Shown in pieces: positions 43,968 through 53,609 of a stretch of DNA of 64,000 nucleotides. Each line of letters begins with the position of its first letter. Within the stretch, counting starts at the first letter, position 1. The translations under genes and the position numbers were made by a program. Source of the stretch: Bradyrhizobium sp. BR 10289 (lineage in GTDB: Bacteria > Pseudomonadota > Alphaproteobacteria > Rhizobiales > Xanthobacteraceae); NCBI RefSeq assembly GCF_019455385.1, contig NZ_JACOFR010000010.1, positions 1 to 64,000 of the forward strand. Direction: 5' to 3'. The notes below the pieces were generated by a model. The model saw nothing but the letters and a program-made list of their open reading frames with translations, searched no databases and had not been told where the DNA came from.

Positions 43968-44732
43968 ATGGCGTTGAAGCGTTTTGTCCAGGCCGCAGTC
44001 GCGGCGCTCGCGATTTCGGCCACCATGCCGGCGTCCGCGCAGCAGGTGCTGAAGGTCGGCTCGACGCCGACGGGCATTCCCTTCACTTTCCTCGACACCA
44101 AGACCAACACCATCCAGGGCATCATGGTCGATCTCGTCACCGAGATCGGCAAGGATGCCGGCCTCAACGTGCAGATCGAGCCGATGGCGTTCTCGGCGCT
44201 GATCCCGTCGCTGACCTCGAGCAAGATCGATATCATTGCGGCTGCGATGTTCATCACCGCGCCGCGCAAGGAGGTCGTCGACTTCTCAGACCCGATCTAC
44301 ACCTATGGTGAAGGCCTCGTGGTGCCGAAGAGCGACACCAAGGCCTATGCGACACAGGAAGACCTGAAGGGCGAGACAGTCGGCGCGCAAGTCGGCACCG
44401 CCTTCGTCGATGCCCTGAAGAAGTCGGGGCTGTTCGCTGACGTCAAGGCTTACGACACCATCCCCGACATCCTGCGCGACGTGAACACGGGGCGCCTCAA
44501 GGCCGGCTACGCCGACTATCCGATCCTCGCCTACAATCTGAAGCAGGGCGGCTTTCCCGAGGTGCGCCTTGTTGATGGCTACAAGCCCGTCACCGTCGGC
44601 TCGGTCGGCATCGGCGTGCGCAAGGGGGAGACCGCGTTGCTCGGCAAGATCAACGCGTCGCTGGCGAAGCTGAAGGCCAACGGCACCATTGACAAGATCC
44701 TCGAGAAATGGGGCCAGAAGGCGCAAGGCTGA
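43968..44732 (+). CDS. Amino-acid ABC transporter, periplasmic binding protein
   Basis: 254 residues with a signal peptide (MALKRFVQAAVAALAISATMPASAQQ). The SBP family 3 fold for polar amino acids is evident: TPTGIPFTFLDTKTNTIQGIMVDL at the start, VVDFSDPIYTYGEGLVV in the middle and INASLAKLKANGTIDKILEKWG at the end. Captures an amino acid or opine-like solute for the permease and ATPase encoded next. Strong ribosome site (AAAGGGGGA). Confidence 0.92.
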   Translation: MALKRFVQAAVAALAISATMPASAQQVLKVGSTPTGIPFTFLDTKTNTIQGIMVDLVTEIGKDAGLNVQIEPMAFSALIPSLTSSKIDIIAAAMFITAPRKEVVDFSDPIYTYGEGLVVPKSDTKAYATQEDLKGETVGAQVGTAFVDALKKSGLFADVKAYDTIPDILRDVNTGRLKAGYADYPILAYNLKQGGFPEVRLVDGYKPVTVGSVGIGVRKGETALLGKINASLAKLKANGTIDKILEKWGQKAQG

Positions 44733-44776
44733 TCAAGAGGGGTGATCGAGCGCGTTAGATCGACATAGGCTGCCCG

Positions 44777-45430
44777 ATGAAAGGCTTCTGGCACGACGCC
44801 GCCGAATTCTTCCCGATCCTGATGAGCGGCGTCGCGCTGACGATTATCGTCACCATCGGCTCGCTGCTGCTCTCGACGGTGCTCGGCCTGATCTGGGCGA
44901 TGATGCGGGTCTCCGGCATCAAGGCGCTCTCGATGCTCAGCGCCAGCCTGATCAACGTGATCCGCGGCATCCCGATCATCGTATTGCTGTTCTATCTCTA
45001 CTTCGTGATGCCTGATCTGGGCGTCACGCTGTCGGCCTTGCAGGCTGCCATCCTCGGGCTCGGCATCGCGTACTCGGCCTACCAGGCTGAAAACTTCCGC
45101 GCCGGCATCGAGGCGATCGATAAGGGCCAGATCGAGGCGGCGCAGTCGATCGGCATGGGCTGGTGGCTGACCATGCGCCGCGTGGTGCTGCCGCAGGCGG
45201 TGCGCATCGTGCTGCCACCTTACGGCAACGTCATGATCATGATGCTGAAGGATTCCTCGCAGGCCTCGACCATCACGGTCGCCGAGCTTGCGCTGCAAGG
45301 CAAGTTGATCGCGTCCTCGACGTTCAAGAACACCAACGTGTTCACGCTTGTTGCGTTGATGTATCTCACCATGAGCATCCCGCTGATCCTGCTGGTCCGT
45401 CACTTCGAGAAGCGGGCGGGCAAGAAATGA
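44777..45430 (+). CDS. Amino-acid ABC transporter, permease
   Basis: 217 residues with five predicted membrane helices and the EAA loop (EAAQSIGMGWWLTMRRVVLPQA) of the HisM/GlnP family. A single permease gene suggests a homodimer. It overlaps the ATPase gene by 4 bp (ATGA). Imports the solute bound by the preceding protein. Confidence 0.93.
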   Translation: MKGFWHDAAEFFPILMSGVALTIIVTIGSLLLSTVLGLIWAMMRVSGIKALSMLSASLINVIRGIPIIVLLFYLYFVMPDLGVTLSALQAAILGLGIAYSAYQAENFRAGIEAIDKGQIEAAQSIGMGWWLTMRRVVLPQAVRIVLPPYGNVMIMMLKDSSQASTITVAELALQGKLIASSTFKNTNVFTLVALMYLTMSIPLILLVRHFEKRAGKK

Positions 45431-46158
45431 TCGAGCTCGACGACGTCCACAAGAGCTTTGGCAAGGTCGAGGTGCTCAAGGGCATCACGGCCTCCGTGCA
45501 GAAGGGCGAGGTGGTCTGCATCGTCGGTCCCTCGGGCTCGGGCAAGTCCACGATCCTGCGCTGCATCAACGGGCTGGAAAGCTACGACCGCGGCGAGATC
45601 AGCGTCGAGGGCCTCAAGGTTGACCGCGACGCGCCGTCAATCGTGAAGGTGCGCACCCAGGTCTCGATGGTATTCCAGCGCTTCAACCTGTTCCCGCATC
45701 GGACGGTGCTTGAGAACGTCGTCGAAGGCCCGCTGTTCGTGAAGAAGGAACCGCGCGCGCAGGTGCTCGAACGCGGCCGCGCGTTGCTCGGCCAGGTTGG
45801 CCTCGCGGAAAAGGCCGACGCCCATCCGCCGCAGCTGTCCGGCGGCCAGCAGCAGCGCGTCGCGATCGCGCGGGCGCTGGCGATGCAGCCCAAGGCGATC
45901 CTGTTCGACGAGCCGACCTCGGCGCTCGATCCCGAGCTGGTCGGCGACGTCCTTGGTGTCATGCGCAAGCTCGCCGACGACGGCATGACCATGGTCGTCG
46001 TCACCCACGAGATGGGCTTTGCCCGCGACGTCGCCGACCGCGTGCTGTTCATCGACGGCGGCGTGATCGTCGAGCAGGGCCCGGCCAAATCCGTGCTCAA
46101 CCAACCCCAGCATCCACGCACGCAGGACTTTTTGCGCCGCGTGCTGCATCCGCTCTGA
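45427..46158 (+). CDS. Amino-acid ABC transporter, ATP-binding protein
   Basis: 243 residues of the GlnQ/HisP family. Walker A GPSGSGKST, signature LSGGQQQRVAIARAL, Walker B ILFDEPTSALDPE and switch histidine in VVVTHEMGFARDVADR are all intact. ATG at 45427 overlaps the permease stop; a longer in-frame opening from 45163 lies inside the permease and is rejected. Followed 13 bp later by a flavin oxidase, suggesting that the imported compound is its substrate. Confidence 0.95.
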   Translation: MIELDDVHKSFGKVEVLKGITASVQKGEVVCIVGPSGSGKSTILRCINGLESYDRGEISVEGLKVDRDAPSIVKVRTQVSMVFQRFNLFPHRTVLENVVEGPLFVKKEPRAQVLERGRALLGQVGLAEKADAHPPQLSGGQQQRVAIARALAMQPKAILFDEPTSALDPELVGDVLGVMRKLADDGMTMVVVTHEMGFARDVADRVLFIDGGVIVEQGPAKSVLNQPQHPRTQDFLRRVLHPL

Positions 46159-46171
46159 CTCGGATTTCGCC

Positions 46172-47458
46172 ATGACCGCGCGTTTGCCCCTGCCACCCTC
46201 GCTCTATGCCGACACCGCCGTCGCGCCGGTGGCCACGCCGCCGCTCGACACGGACAAGAATGTCTCCATCGCAATCGTCGGCGGCGGCTACACCGGCCTG
46301 TCGACCGCGCTGCATCTGGCGGAGCAGGGCGTCGAGGCGCTGGTGCTGGAAGCGCAGGAGCCGGGCTGGGGCGCGTCCGGGAATAACGGCGGCCACACCA
46401 ATCCCGGCTTGAAGCACGACCCCGATCAGATCGAGGCCGATTTCGGCACCGAGCTCGGCCGCCGCATGATCGAATTCTCCTACGGCACGCCGAATTTCAC
46501 GCATGACCTGATCCGCCGCTACCAGATCCCGTGCGAGGCGCGGCAGAACGGCACGTTGCGCGTGGCCTATCACGAGGCCAGCGCCGCCGCGATCAAGGCA
46601 ACGGCGGACCAATGCATCCGCCGTGGCATGCCGGTGTCGTATCTGAACCGCGAGCAATTGCGCGAGATGACAGGCACCGACCGCTATATCGGCGCGATGC
46701 TGGATCGCCGCGGCGGCGACCTGCATCCCCTCAGCTATGCCCGCGGCCTCGCGCGAGCCGCGATCTCTGCCGGTGCAAAGGTCCATGGCGAGACGCCGGC
46801 GCTGTCGCTGCGCCGCGACGGCACGCGCTGGCGCATCGAGACGCCGCGCGCAGTCGTGCATGCGGATAAGGTGTTGCTCGCCACCAACGGCTTTACCGAC
46901 GATCTCTGGCCGGCGCTCCGCCGCACCATCGTGCCGGTGTTTTCCTCCATCGTCGCCACGGCGCCGCTCTCGGACGATGTCGCGCGCTCGATCATGCCGA
47001 CGCGGCCGGTGCTCTACGAGAGCGGCCACATCACGGTGTACTACCGCATCGATCAGAGCAATCGCCTCTTGATGGGCGGCCGCGGCCCGATGCGCTGGAT
47101 CAACTCGCCGGGCGACGTTGCCTATCTCATGCGCTACGCCGAGCGGCTGTGGCCGCAGCTCAAGGGCGTGGCCTGGACCCATGGCTGGAACAGCCGCCTC
47201 GCCATCACCAAGGATCACTATCCTCACGTGCACGAGCCGGCCGAGAACATCCTGATCTCGCTCGGCTGCAACGGCCGCGGCGTTGCGCTTTCGACGGCGA
47301 TGGGTGCGCAGCTCGCCCGCCGACTGATCGGCGGCGCCAAGGCCGAGATCGACATGCCCGTCACCGGCATCAAGCCGATCCCGATGCATGCGTTCTGGCC
47401 AGTGGGTGTGACGACCGCGGTGATCGCCGGCCGCGTGCGGGATCGGCTGGGGATTTAG
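46172..47458 (+). CDS. FAD-dependent amine/amino-acid oxidoreductase (PuuB-like)
   Basis: 428 residues of the DAO family. FAD motif IAIVGGGYTGLSTALHLAEQG near residue 30, then WGASGNNGGHTNPG, a loop typical of gamma-glutamylputrescine oxidase (PuuB) and relatives, and a C-terminal GCNGRGVALSTAMG. It should oxidise an amine or glutamyl-amine to an aldehyde plus ammonia and peroxide or reduced acceptor. Same operon as the ABC importer. Confidence 0.87.
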   Translation: MTARLPLPPSLYADTAVAPVATPPLDTDKNVSIAIVGGGYTGLSTALHLAEQGVEALVLEAQEPGWGASGNNGGHTNPGLKHDPDQIEADFGTELGRRMIEFSYGTPNFTHDLIRRYQIPCEARQNGTLRVAYHEASAAAIKATADQCIRRGMPVSYLNREQLREMTGTDRYIGAMLDRRGGDLHPLSYARGLARAAISAGAKVHGETPALSLRRDGTRWRIETPRAVVHADKVLLATNGFTDDLWPALRRTIVPVFSSIVATAPLSDDVARSIMPTRPVLYESGHITVYYRIDQSNRLLMGGRGPMRWINSPGDVAYLMRYAERLWPQLKGVAWTHGWNSRLAITKDHYPHVHEPAENILISLGCNGRGVALSTAMGAQLARRLIGGAKAEIDMPVTGIKPIPMHAFWPVGVTTAVIAGRVRDRLGI

Positions 47459-47460
47459 CC

Positions 47461-49050
47461 TCAGCCCTCCGCCACAGCATCGGCCCACGGCTGAAAAATC
47501 TCGACTGCGCCCGAATTAACATCGCCCTCGCGCATCACGACGCTCGGGCAGGCGAATTTCTGCGGCAAGGACTGCACCCGCGCTTCCTCGTAGTCGAAGC
47601 GTGCGGCCAGGGCTTTACGCGCTTCCGCCGGCAGGCGGGCATCGCCGATGACGATCGCGCCTTCGCTGGCGTCGATGCGCGGCTGATGGATGGCGGCATC
47701 GAGATCCATGCCGAAATCCATCGCAAAGGAAACGAGCTGCGTCACCGACGGCAGGATGCGGCGGCCGCCGGAAGCGCCGACCGCGAGGCGCTTGCCGTCC
47801 TTGGTCTCGGCGATGACGGGTGTGTAGTTGGTGAGGCAGCGTTTGCCCGGAGCGAGCGAATTGGTGGTGCCGGGCGTCGGGTCGAACCACATGATGCCGT
47901 TGTTCATGGCGATGCCGGTGTGCGGCGTCACATATTTCGAGCCGAACGACGACAGCAGCGTCTGCGTCACCGCAGCCATGTTGCCATGGCGGTCGACCAC
48001 CGAGAAATGCGTGGTGCAGGCCGGCGCGACATATTCCGCGCCAAGCGAGCGCTTACCGTCGGCATCGCCCATGTCCTTGAGGCGCTCGCGATAGGCCGCT
48101 TGCAGCGCCACCGCATATTCGCCGTAGGTGGCCGCGTCCGGCATGGCCGCAGGCTTCAGATTGTCCTGCAGCAGGCGCAGCGCATGCGCCATGGTCGGTC
48201 CCGCCGTGAGCTCCGGCGTCGCGAACACCTTGCCGCCGCGATAGGGGATCGCCAGCGGCTCGCGCAGATGGCTACGGAACGCCGCGAGGTCTTCCACCGA
48301 CAGCGAGCCGCCGTCGGCCTTGATGTCGGAGGCGATGCTTTTGGCGAGGTCGCCCTGGTAGAAATCGCGCGGACCCGCCTTAGCGAGATGCGACAGCGTC
48401 GCCTTCAGCGTGGCCAGCGGCAGCCGCGTCTCGGACTTGATGCCCCATGGCGCACTCGGCGGCAGGCCGTCCTTCAGGAATGTCGCCGCGCTTGCCGGAT
48501 AGCGCCTGAGATCGGCGGCCGAGCTCGTGATCATCAGCGTGGTCCACCAATCCACCAGCATGCCTTCGCCGGCCAGCGCGACAGCCGGTGCAACCAGATC
48601 CTTCCACGGCAGTTTTGCGTGACGGCGATGCGCCTCTTCCATGCCGGCGACGACGCCGGGCACCGCGACCGAACCGGGACCGTGGATGTTGCGGTCGCCC
48701 TTCACCCGCGGCCAGGGAAACAGATCGGAGGCGGCGCCTTCGCCGCTGAGCGGATAGTCGGCGGCGCGCAGGCTCTGCGGCGCGCACATGCCGTAGTCGA
48801 TCACTTCGTAGCGATTTTCCCGAGCGCGGTAGAGCACCATCGCACCGCCGCCGCCGATGCCGCTGTTCCAGGGCTCCAGCACGTTGAGCGCGAAGGTGGT
48901 CGCCACGATCGCGTCGACACAGTCGCCGCCTGCCGCCAGAACCTGCGCGCCGACTTCCGCCGCCCGACGCGATTGCGAGGCGACGATGCCGCCCTTGGAT
49001 GTGACGGCGGGCTTGCGGACGGTTTGGGCAAGGCTGAACTGATGAGGCAT
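47461..49050 (-). CDS. Gamma-glutamyltransferase-family protein
   Basis: 529 residues, shorter than secreted GGT (about 580) and without a signal peptide. The autoprocessing site is visible: the nucleophile Thr of TTHFSVVDRHGNMAAVTQ near the middle; the N-terminal half has GGDCVDAIVATTFALNVLEP and GIGGGGAMVLY. Family members cleave gamma-glutamyl bonds or act as cephalosporin acylases. ATG at 49050 (MPHQFSLAQ) is chosen on homology. Convergent with, and 2 bp from, the PuuB-like gene. Confidence 0.87.
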   Translation of the reverse strand: MPHQFSLAQTVRKPAVTSKGGIVASQSRRAAEVGAQVLAAGGDCVDAIVATTFALNVLEPWNSGIGGGGAMVLYRARENRYEVIDYGMCAPQSLRAADYPLSGEGAASDLFPWPRVKGDRNIHGPGSVAVPGVVAGMEEAHRRHAKLPWKDLVAPAVALAGEGMLVDWWTTLMITSSAADLRRYPASAATFLKDGLPPSAPWGIKSETRLPLATLKATLSHLAKAGPRDFYQGDLAKSIASDIKADGGSLSVEDLAAFRSHLREPLAIPYRGGKVFATPELTAGPTMAHALRLLQDNLKPAAMPDAATYGEYAVALQAAYRERLKDMGDADGKRSLGAEYVAPACTTHFSVVDRHGNMAAVTQTLLSSFGSKYVTPHTGIAMNNGIMWFDPTPGTTNSLAPGKRCLTNYTPVIAETKDGKRLAVGASGGRRILPSVTQLVSFAMDFGMDLDAAIHQPRIDASEGAIVIGDARLPAEARKALAARFDYEEARVQSLPQKFACPSVVMREGDVNSGAVEIFQPWADAVAEG

Positions 49051-49168
49051 GATGTCGTCTTGATCTCTGGTGTTTCGGCTTGTTGCGCTGCGCGGAAGCT
49101 CAGCATTGGCGGGACGCGCAGAGGATGGCACATTGCCGTCAACGAGAACATCCAAAGGGAGAGGCGAC

Positions 49169-49942
49169 ATGGCAGGTGTGAAACAGGCGCGGGATGGCGC
49201 GGTCGGAATCCTGACGCTGGACGAGCCGGCAAGCCTGAACGCGATGACGCCGGACCTGCTCGGTGCGCTCGCCGCTGCTGTCGCCGACATGACAGGGGAT
49301 GACAGCATCCGCGCCCTGGTTCTCACCGGCGCGGGGCGCGGTTTTTGCTCGGGGCAGAATTTGAAGGCGTCCGAAGCGCTGGGTGAGGACATCTCCGCCG
49401 GCGTGATGCGGTTCTACTGGCCGGCCTTCAAGGCGCTGCGCGAATGCCGCGTGCCCGTGGTCGTCGCCGTCAACGGCGTCGCGGCCGGCGGCGGCTTCAG
49501 CCTCGCGATGGCCGGTGACATGATTGTCGCAGCTCGGTCGGCGAGCTTCATACAGGTGTTCAGCCGCATCGCGCTGGTGCCCGATCTCGGCTCGACCTGG
49601 CTGCTGCCGCGCCTGATTGGTCGGCAGCGCGCGCTCGAGCTGATGCTGCTCAACGAGCCGCTGACGGCGGAACGTGCGCAGGAGATCGGCCTGGTGCGGC
49701 AGGTCGTCGACGATGAGAGGCTGATGGACGAGGCCCTGGTCCTGGCGCGGCGCCTCGCCGAGGGCCCCACGCGCGCCCTGGTCGCAACCCGCGCGCTGGT
49801 CGAGGAAAGCGAACATGCGACCTACGAGGCGCAATTCCGCCGCGAGATCGAGCTTCAGGCCACCATCCGCAAAAGCGCTGACGCCATCGAAGGCCGCAAT
49901 GCCTTCGTCGAGAAGCGCAAGGCGAAATTTACGGGGAGGTGA
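49169..49942 (+). CDS. Enoyl-CoA hydratase/isomerase (PaaG-like)
   Basis: 257 residues of the crotonase family. The oxyanion-hole segments are GAGRGFCSGQNLKA and NGVAAGGGFSLAMAGDMIVAA; IALVPDLGSTWLLPRLIG follows, where the aspartate resembles PaaG-type isomerases. Clear ribosome site (AAGGGAGAGG) before ATG 49169. It hydrates or isomerises an enoyl-CoA; pathway unknown. Divergent from the gamma-glutamyltransferase gene. Confidence 0.9.
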   Translation: MAGVKQARDGAVGILTLDEPASLNAMTPDLLGALAAAVADMTGDDSIRALVLTGAGRGFCSGQNLKASEALGEDISAGVMRFYWPAFKALRECRVPVVVAVNGVAAGGGFSLAMAGDMIVAARSASFIQVFSRIALVPDLGSTWLLPRLIGRQRALELMLLNEPLTAERAQEIGLVRQVVDDERLMDEALVLARRLAEGPTRALVATRALVEESEHATYEAQFRREIELQATIRKSADAIEGRNAFVEKRKAKFTGR

Positions 49943-50017
49943 AGGACGGGCTATCCCTGAAACGCATCATGGCTGGGACAAGCCCGGCCATGATGATGAG
50001 ATAAGGCGTTCGCTGGC

Positions 50018-50194
50018 TCAAAGCCCGCGGTTCAGCCGGCTGGCCTGATACTTGGCGTGCCATTTCGGGCCGGGGCCGCGCATGTAGTGGAGCTCGGGGC
50101 GATAGGGATTGCCGGCGATCCGCACCAGCTTCTGCCATTTGGTGGCGACAAAGGTGAGGGGCTGGCGGAGCAGGCTCAGGGAGGCGAACAGCAT
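50018..50194 (-). CDS. 58-residue basic protein of unknown function
   Basis: Reads MLFASLSLLRQPLTFVATKW and continues QKLVRIAGNPYRPELHYMRG, ending RLNRGL. Lys/Arg-rich with a hydrophobic start. It begins 9 bp after the stop of the DUF6894 gene and is probably translated with it. Coherent sequence and position support a real gene; no family known to me. Confidence 0.6.
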   Translation of the reverse strand: MLFASLSLLRQPLTFVATKWQKLVRIAGNPYRPELHYMRGPGPKWHAKYQASRLNRGL

Positions 50195-50203
50195 GGCATC
50201 ATC

Positions 50204-50437
50204 TCAATGCGGCTTGCCGAGCATGGCGGTGAAGGGGAGATCGAAGATCTCTTCGCCGTCGTCTCCGCTGACATGGATCACCCAGTCGCGCCAGTCTTCG
50301 GCACCGGGCGTCTGGATCATCGAGTTCATGATCTGGCTGGCGCGGTCGCGTGCCTCGGCCAGGTTGGCGACGGCGGCGCCGTAGCGGTCGATCAGCGTGC
50401 CCTCGGTGTTGGAGCAGTGAAAGTAGACCTGGACCAT
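50204..50437 (-). CDS. DUF6894-type small protein
   Basis: 77 residues. VQVYFHCSNTEGTLIDRYGA at the start and DDGEEIFDLPFTAMLGK at the end match a family of short alphaproteobacterial proteins (DUF6894). Good ribosome site (AGGAGA). Function unknown. First of a two-gene unit with the 58-residue protein. The 200 bp upstream, shared with the rightward gene at 50642, contain only promoters. Confidence 0.75.
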   Translation of the reverse strand: MVQVYFHCSNTEGTLIDRYGAAVANLAEARDRASQIMNSMIQTPGAEDWRDWVIHVSGDDGEEIFDLPFTAMLGKPH

Positions 50438-50641
50438 ATGCGTCTCCTATCGGGAGCGATTGGGATGGCAAACCGATACCACCCGAGGCCTTCGCGAAAC
50501 ATTCGGGGCGAGCCCGGTAAGGGAATTTACGGAGATTGGTCGGCGCCAAGGTCGTTACAGGTTTAATCACAGGCGGGTGATGGCTGGACGGCGCCGAGGC
50601 GCCATGGAACAAGCTGTCCGGAAAGTCCGGGGGAGGCCACC

Positions 50642-52714
50642 GTGAACCCATTCACATTCGCCACCGAACGCCGAAATTCGCGCGTGTTTGCAGCGATTTT
50701 GGCCGCAGCGCTGTTCGGCGTTGCCCCGGCCTCGTCCGATCCGGTGAGGAAGAGTGGCTATGCCATCGGCACGGAGACCTGCGGCAGCGGCGATCTCACA
50801 TTTCCGAGAATCCAGATCGACATGAAGGCGGGATTTTGCGCCGGCCTCGTCGCCAGTGAGGAGGATCGTCTCAAATTCCCGCGCTCGATTGTCCAGGTGC
50901 CCGGCCGCGACCTGTTCGTGGTCGCCGACATGGGTGGTTGGGGCCATACCGACGGACGGCTGCTGCTGCTCGATCCGCACGCGCCGCAGGGCCAGCGCTT
51001 CAAGGAGCTGCTGACCGCAATCGAATATCCGTTCGGCCTCGTGATCGGTCCGGACAAGAAGCTCTATGCCTCGGCCGCCGAGACGATCTTCCGGTTCGAT
51101 CCACTCGCAGACAATCCGCGGAGCACGGTGGAGACCATCATCCGCCACATGCCGGGCCGCCGGATCACCCTGCCCGACGGCACCAGGCTCGACGAAAGCG
51201 CACACCCGCTCAAGCAATTCGTGTTCGACCGGAACGGGCGGCTTTTCGTCAATATCGGTTCGCACAGTGATGACTGCATCACGCCGGCGCCGATCACAAA
51301 GCCCTGTGCGGCAGCCGAAGGCGCCTCCGCGATGGCGTCGATCTGGCTGTTCACGCCGCCCTCGGGTGGCGTCTTCCCGGCCTTGAAGCCTGGGGATGCC
51401 GACCCGCCGCACATGGTCTATGCCCGCGGCCTGCGCAATTCGATGGCGCTGGCGCTGCATCCGAATTTTCCGGATGCCGGCTACGCCTTCCTGCAAGGCG
51501 AGAACGGCCGCGACCTGCCCGACATCTTCAAGCCGAACGAGGAAATCAACGTCATCGAGCAGGGCAGGCATTACGGCTGGCCGTATTGCTATGACTTGGC
51601 GACGCCGAGCCCTGAATTCAGGATCGTGCTGCAGTCGGGCGTCTACAAATCGCTCTGCACGGCTAATACGCTCTACAAGCCGCCGTTGACGCTGATGCCG
51701 CCGCACGGCGCGCCGCTTGCGATGCTCTATTACCACGGTGCCAAATTTCCGGAGCTGGAGGGCAAGCTGCTGGTCGGCCTGCATGGCTATCGCCCGACCG
51801 GCAGCCGCGTCCTCATCTACGATGTCGACGATCACGGCTTCCCGAAGCCGAGCCCTGCGCCGGTGCGTTACCGCGTCAGCTGTGCGGCCGATCCGACCCA
51901 CAGCTTTCAAGCCGACGGCAACGACGTGGCCGCCGCACCGTTCGAGGAACTGGTCGCAGGCTGGCACCGCGTCAACGGCGCACGGCCGCAAGGCGCGCCG
52001 GTCGGCATGACCGTTGCCGAGGACGGTGCGATCTGGCTGGTCGAGGACAAGAACCAGACAATCATCCGCATCGACCGCGCCGCGGGCGATCCACCGCAGC
52101 CGCTGCCCTGCGACACGCGCAGCCAGGCGATGATCGACCAGCTCGCGGCCTTCGTTGCCAGGGACCCGCAGAACAGCATCCGCCTCACCAGCTTGCGCAA
52201 GGGCCTCGTCGAGAAGCATTGCGTCGGCTGCCATTCGGATTTTGGCCTGAAGGCAGGACAATCCGAGGCAGAGAAGGACAGGACCGCGCTCCGCTTCATG
52301 CTGTCACAGGACGGCTGGATCTATCCTGGCGATCCTGCCTCCGGCAGGCTGCGCACGCGCCTGCGCGGCATCGGCGCCGAGAAGCTGATGCCGCCCGGTG
52401 GTGAGAGCCTGCCGAAGACCGAGCCCGGCTACACGCGCCTGCTCGATACCGCCGACCTGCTCGTCGCCAAAATGGTTCCGGGCACGCGGATGCGGATCAA
52501 GGGCGGCCCGCCGCAGCGCAAGTTCTTCGGTAAAACCGGCAGGGAATGCGGCGAAATACCGGCCGGCAAGGTCGTCGTCGTGACACAAAGGAGCGCTGTA
52601 GACAAATCCGGCTTCAGCCGATTCTTCCGGCCCGCAGATCCCTATCTGAATGGCGAGTGCAGCGACGACGATGGCTATTACATCCGGCAGGAATTTCTGG
52701 TGCCTGTGCAGTAG
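50642..52714 (+). CDS. Secreted PQQ-sugar-dehydrogenase-like protein with C-terminal cytochrome c motif
   Basis: 690 residues, GTG start with GGGGAGG before it and an N-terminal signal (FAAILAAALFGVAPASS). Residues about 70-460 form a glucose/sorbosone-dehydrogenase-type beta-propeller (AMLYYHGAKFPELEGKLLVG, VEDKNQTIIRID). A heme-binding CVGCH motif near residue 525 begins a cytochrome-like domain. Likely a periplasmic dehydrogenase passing electrons through its own heme. Substrate and PQQ use are unproven. The last 44 bp overlap the next gene. Confidence 0.8.
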   Translation: MNPFTFATERRNSRVFAAILAAALFGVAPASSDPVRKSGYAIGTETCGSGDLTFPRIQIDMKAGFCAGLVASEEDRLKFPRSIVQVPGRDLFVVADMGGWGHTDGRLLLLDPHAPQGQRFKELLTAIEYPFGLVIGPDKKLYASAAETIFRFDPLADNPRSTVETIIRHMPGRRITLPDGTRLDESAHPLKQFVFDRNGRLFVNIGSHSDDCITPAPITKPCAAAEGASAMASIWLFTPPSGGVFPALKPGDADPPHMVYARGLRNSMALALHPNFPDAGYAFLQGENGRDLPDIFKPNEEINVIEQGRHYGWPYCYDLATPSPEFRIVLQSGVYKSLCTANTLYKPPLTLMPPHGAPLAMLYYHGAKFPELEGKLLVGLHGYRPTGSRVLIYDVDDHGFPKPSPAPVRYRVSCAADPTHSFQADGNDVAAAPFEELVAGWHRVNGARPQGAPVGMTVAEDGAIWLVEDKNQTIIRIDRAAGDPPQPLPCDTRSQAMIDQLAAFVARDPQNSIRLTSLRKGLVEKHCVGCHSDFGLKAGQSEAEKDRTALRFMLSQDGWIYPGDPASGRLRTRLRGIGAEKLMPPGGESLPKTEPGYTRLLDTADLLVAKMVPGTRMRIKGGPPQRKFFGKTGRECGEIPAGKVVVVTQRSAVDKSGFSRFFRPADPYLNGECSDDDGYYIRQEFLVPVQ

Positions 52715-53609
52715 CATCCTGCTGATCGCGACGCCGCTGGCCGCAACCGAGACTAAACTTTTCGACAGCGTGCAGGTAACGCCCGCCAGCGAATATACCT
52801 TCGGCATCGAAGGCCCCGCCGCAGATACCGACGGCAATCTGTTCGTCGTCAATCTCGGCAGGCCCGGCACCATCGGCAAGCTGCCCGCGGGTGGTGCGGC
52901 GTCGGAGCTGTTCACGACGCTCCCTGAGGGCAGCGTCGGCAACGCGATCCGTTTCGATCGTAGCGGCACCATGTTCATCGCCGACTACAAGAAGCACAAC
53001 ATCTTCGCGATCCGGAAAGGCGGCGCCGACCCCGCCGTCTGGTTTCATTCTGACGAGATGAACCAGCCGAACGACATCACCATTGCGCGCGACGGCACGA
53101 TCTATGCGAGCGATCCGAACTGGAAAGGCCGCGAGGGTCACATCTGGCGAATTGCGAAGGCGGCCGATGGTTCGGTGCAAGGACAGATTATGGCGGCGCC
53201 GCGCGCGATGGGCACCACCAACGGCATCGATCTCAGTCCCGACGGCAGGACGCTCTATGTGGGCGAATCCAGCAGCGGCCAGATCTGGTCCTACGCCATC
53301 AATGGCAACGAGCTCACCAACGCGAAGCTCGTCAAGGCATTCCAGCCCGACACCATCGACGGCCTGCGCACCGACATTGCGGGGCGCCTCTATGTCGCGC
53401 GCATCCTCAAAGGCACCATCGCGCTGATGAGGCCGAACGGCGCGGTCGAGCGCGAGATCACACTGAAAGGCAAGGAGCCGACCAACCTCGCCTTCGGCGG
53501 CAGCGACGGCAAGACCGTCTTCGTCACCCAGCGCCAGGGCGGCTTCATCGAGGCGTTCCGCACCGACCAGGAGGGCCGCGAGCACTGCCTTCAGCGCGGG
53601 CGTTGCTGA
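52671..53609 (+). CDS. SMP-30/gluconolactonase-like secreted protein
   Basis: 312 residues with a signal peptide (MAITSGRNFWCLCSSILLIATPLAATE) and a six-bladed propeller: FGIEGPAADTDGNLFVVN, NDITIARDGTIYASDP, NGIDLSPDGRTLYVGESSSG match SMP-30/gluconolactonase proteins and their metal-site residues. The start at 52671 overlaps the preceding gene by 44 bp; 52650 is also in frame. Placement after a sugar-dehydrogenase-like enzyme suggests hydrolysis of the lactone product, an inference. Confidence 0.82.
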   Translation: MAITSGRNFWCLCSSILLIATPLAATETKLFDSVQVTPASEYTFGIEGPAADTDGNLFVVNLGRPGTIGKLPAGGAASELFTTLPEGSVGNAIRFDRSGTMFIADYKKHNIFAIRKGGADPAVWFHSDEMNQPNDITIARDGTIYASDPNWKGREGHIWRIAKAADGSVQGQIMAAPRAMGTTNGIDLSPDGRTLYVGESSSGQIWSYAINGNELTNAKLVKAFQPDTIDGLRTDIAGRLYVARILKGTIALMRPNGAVEREITLKGKEPTNLAFGGSDGKTVFVTQRQGGFIEAFRTDQEGREHCLQRGRC

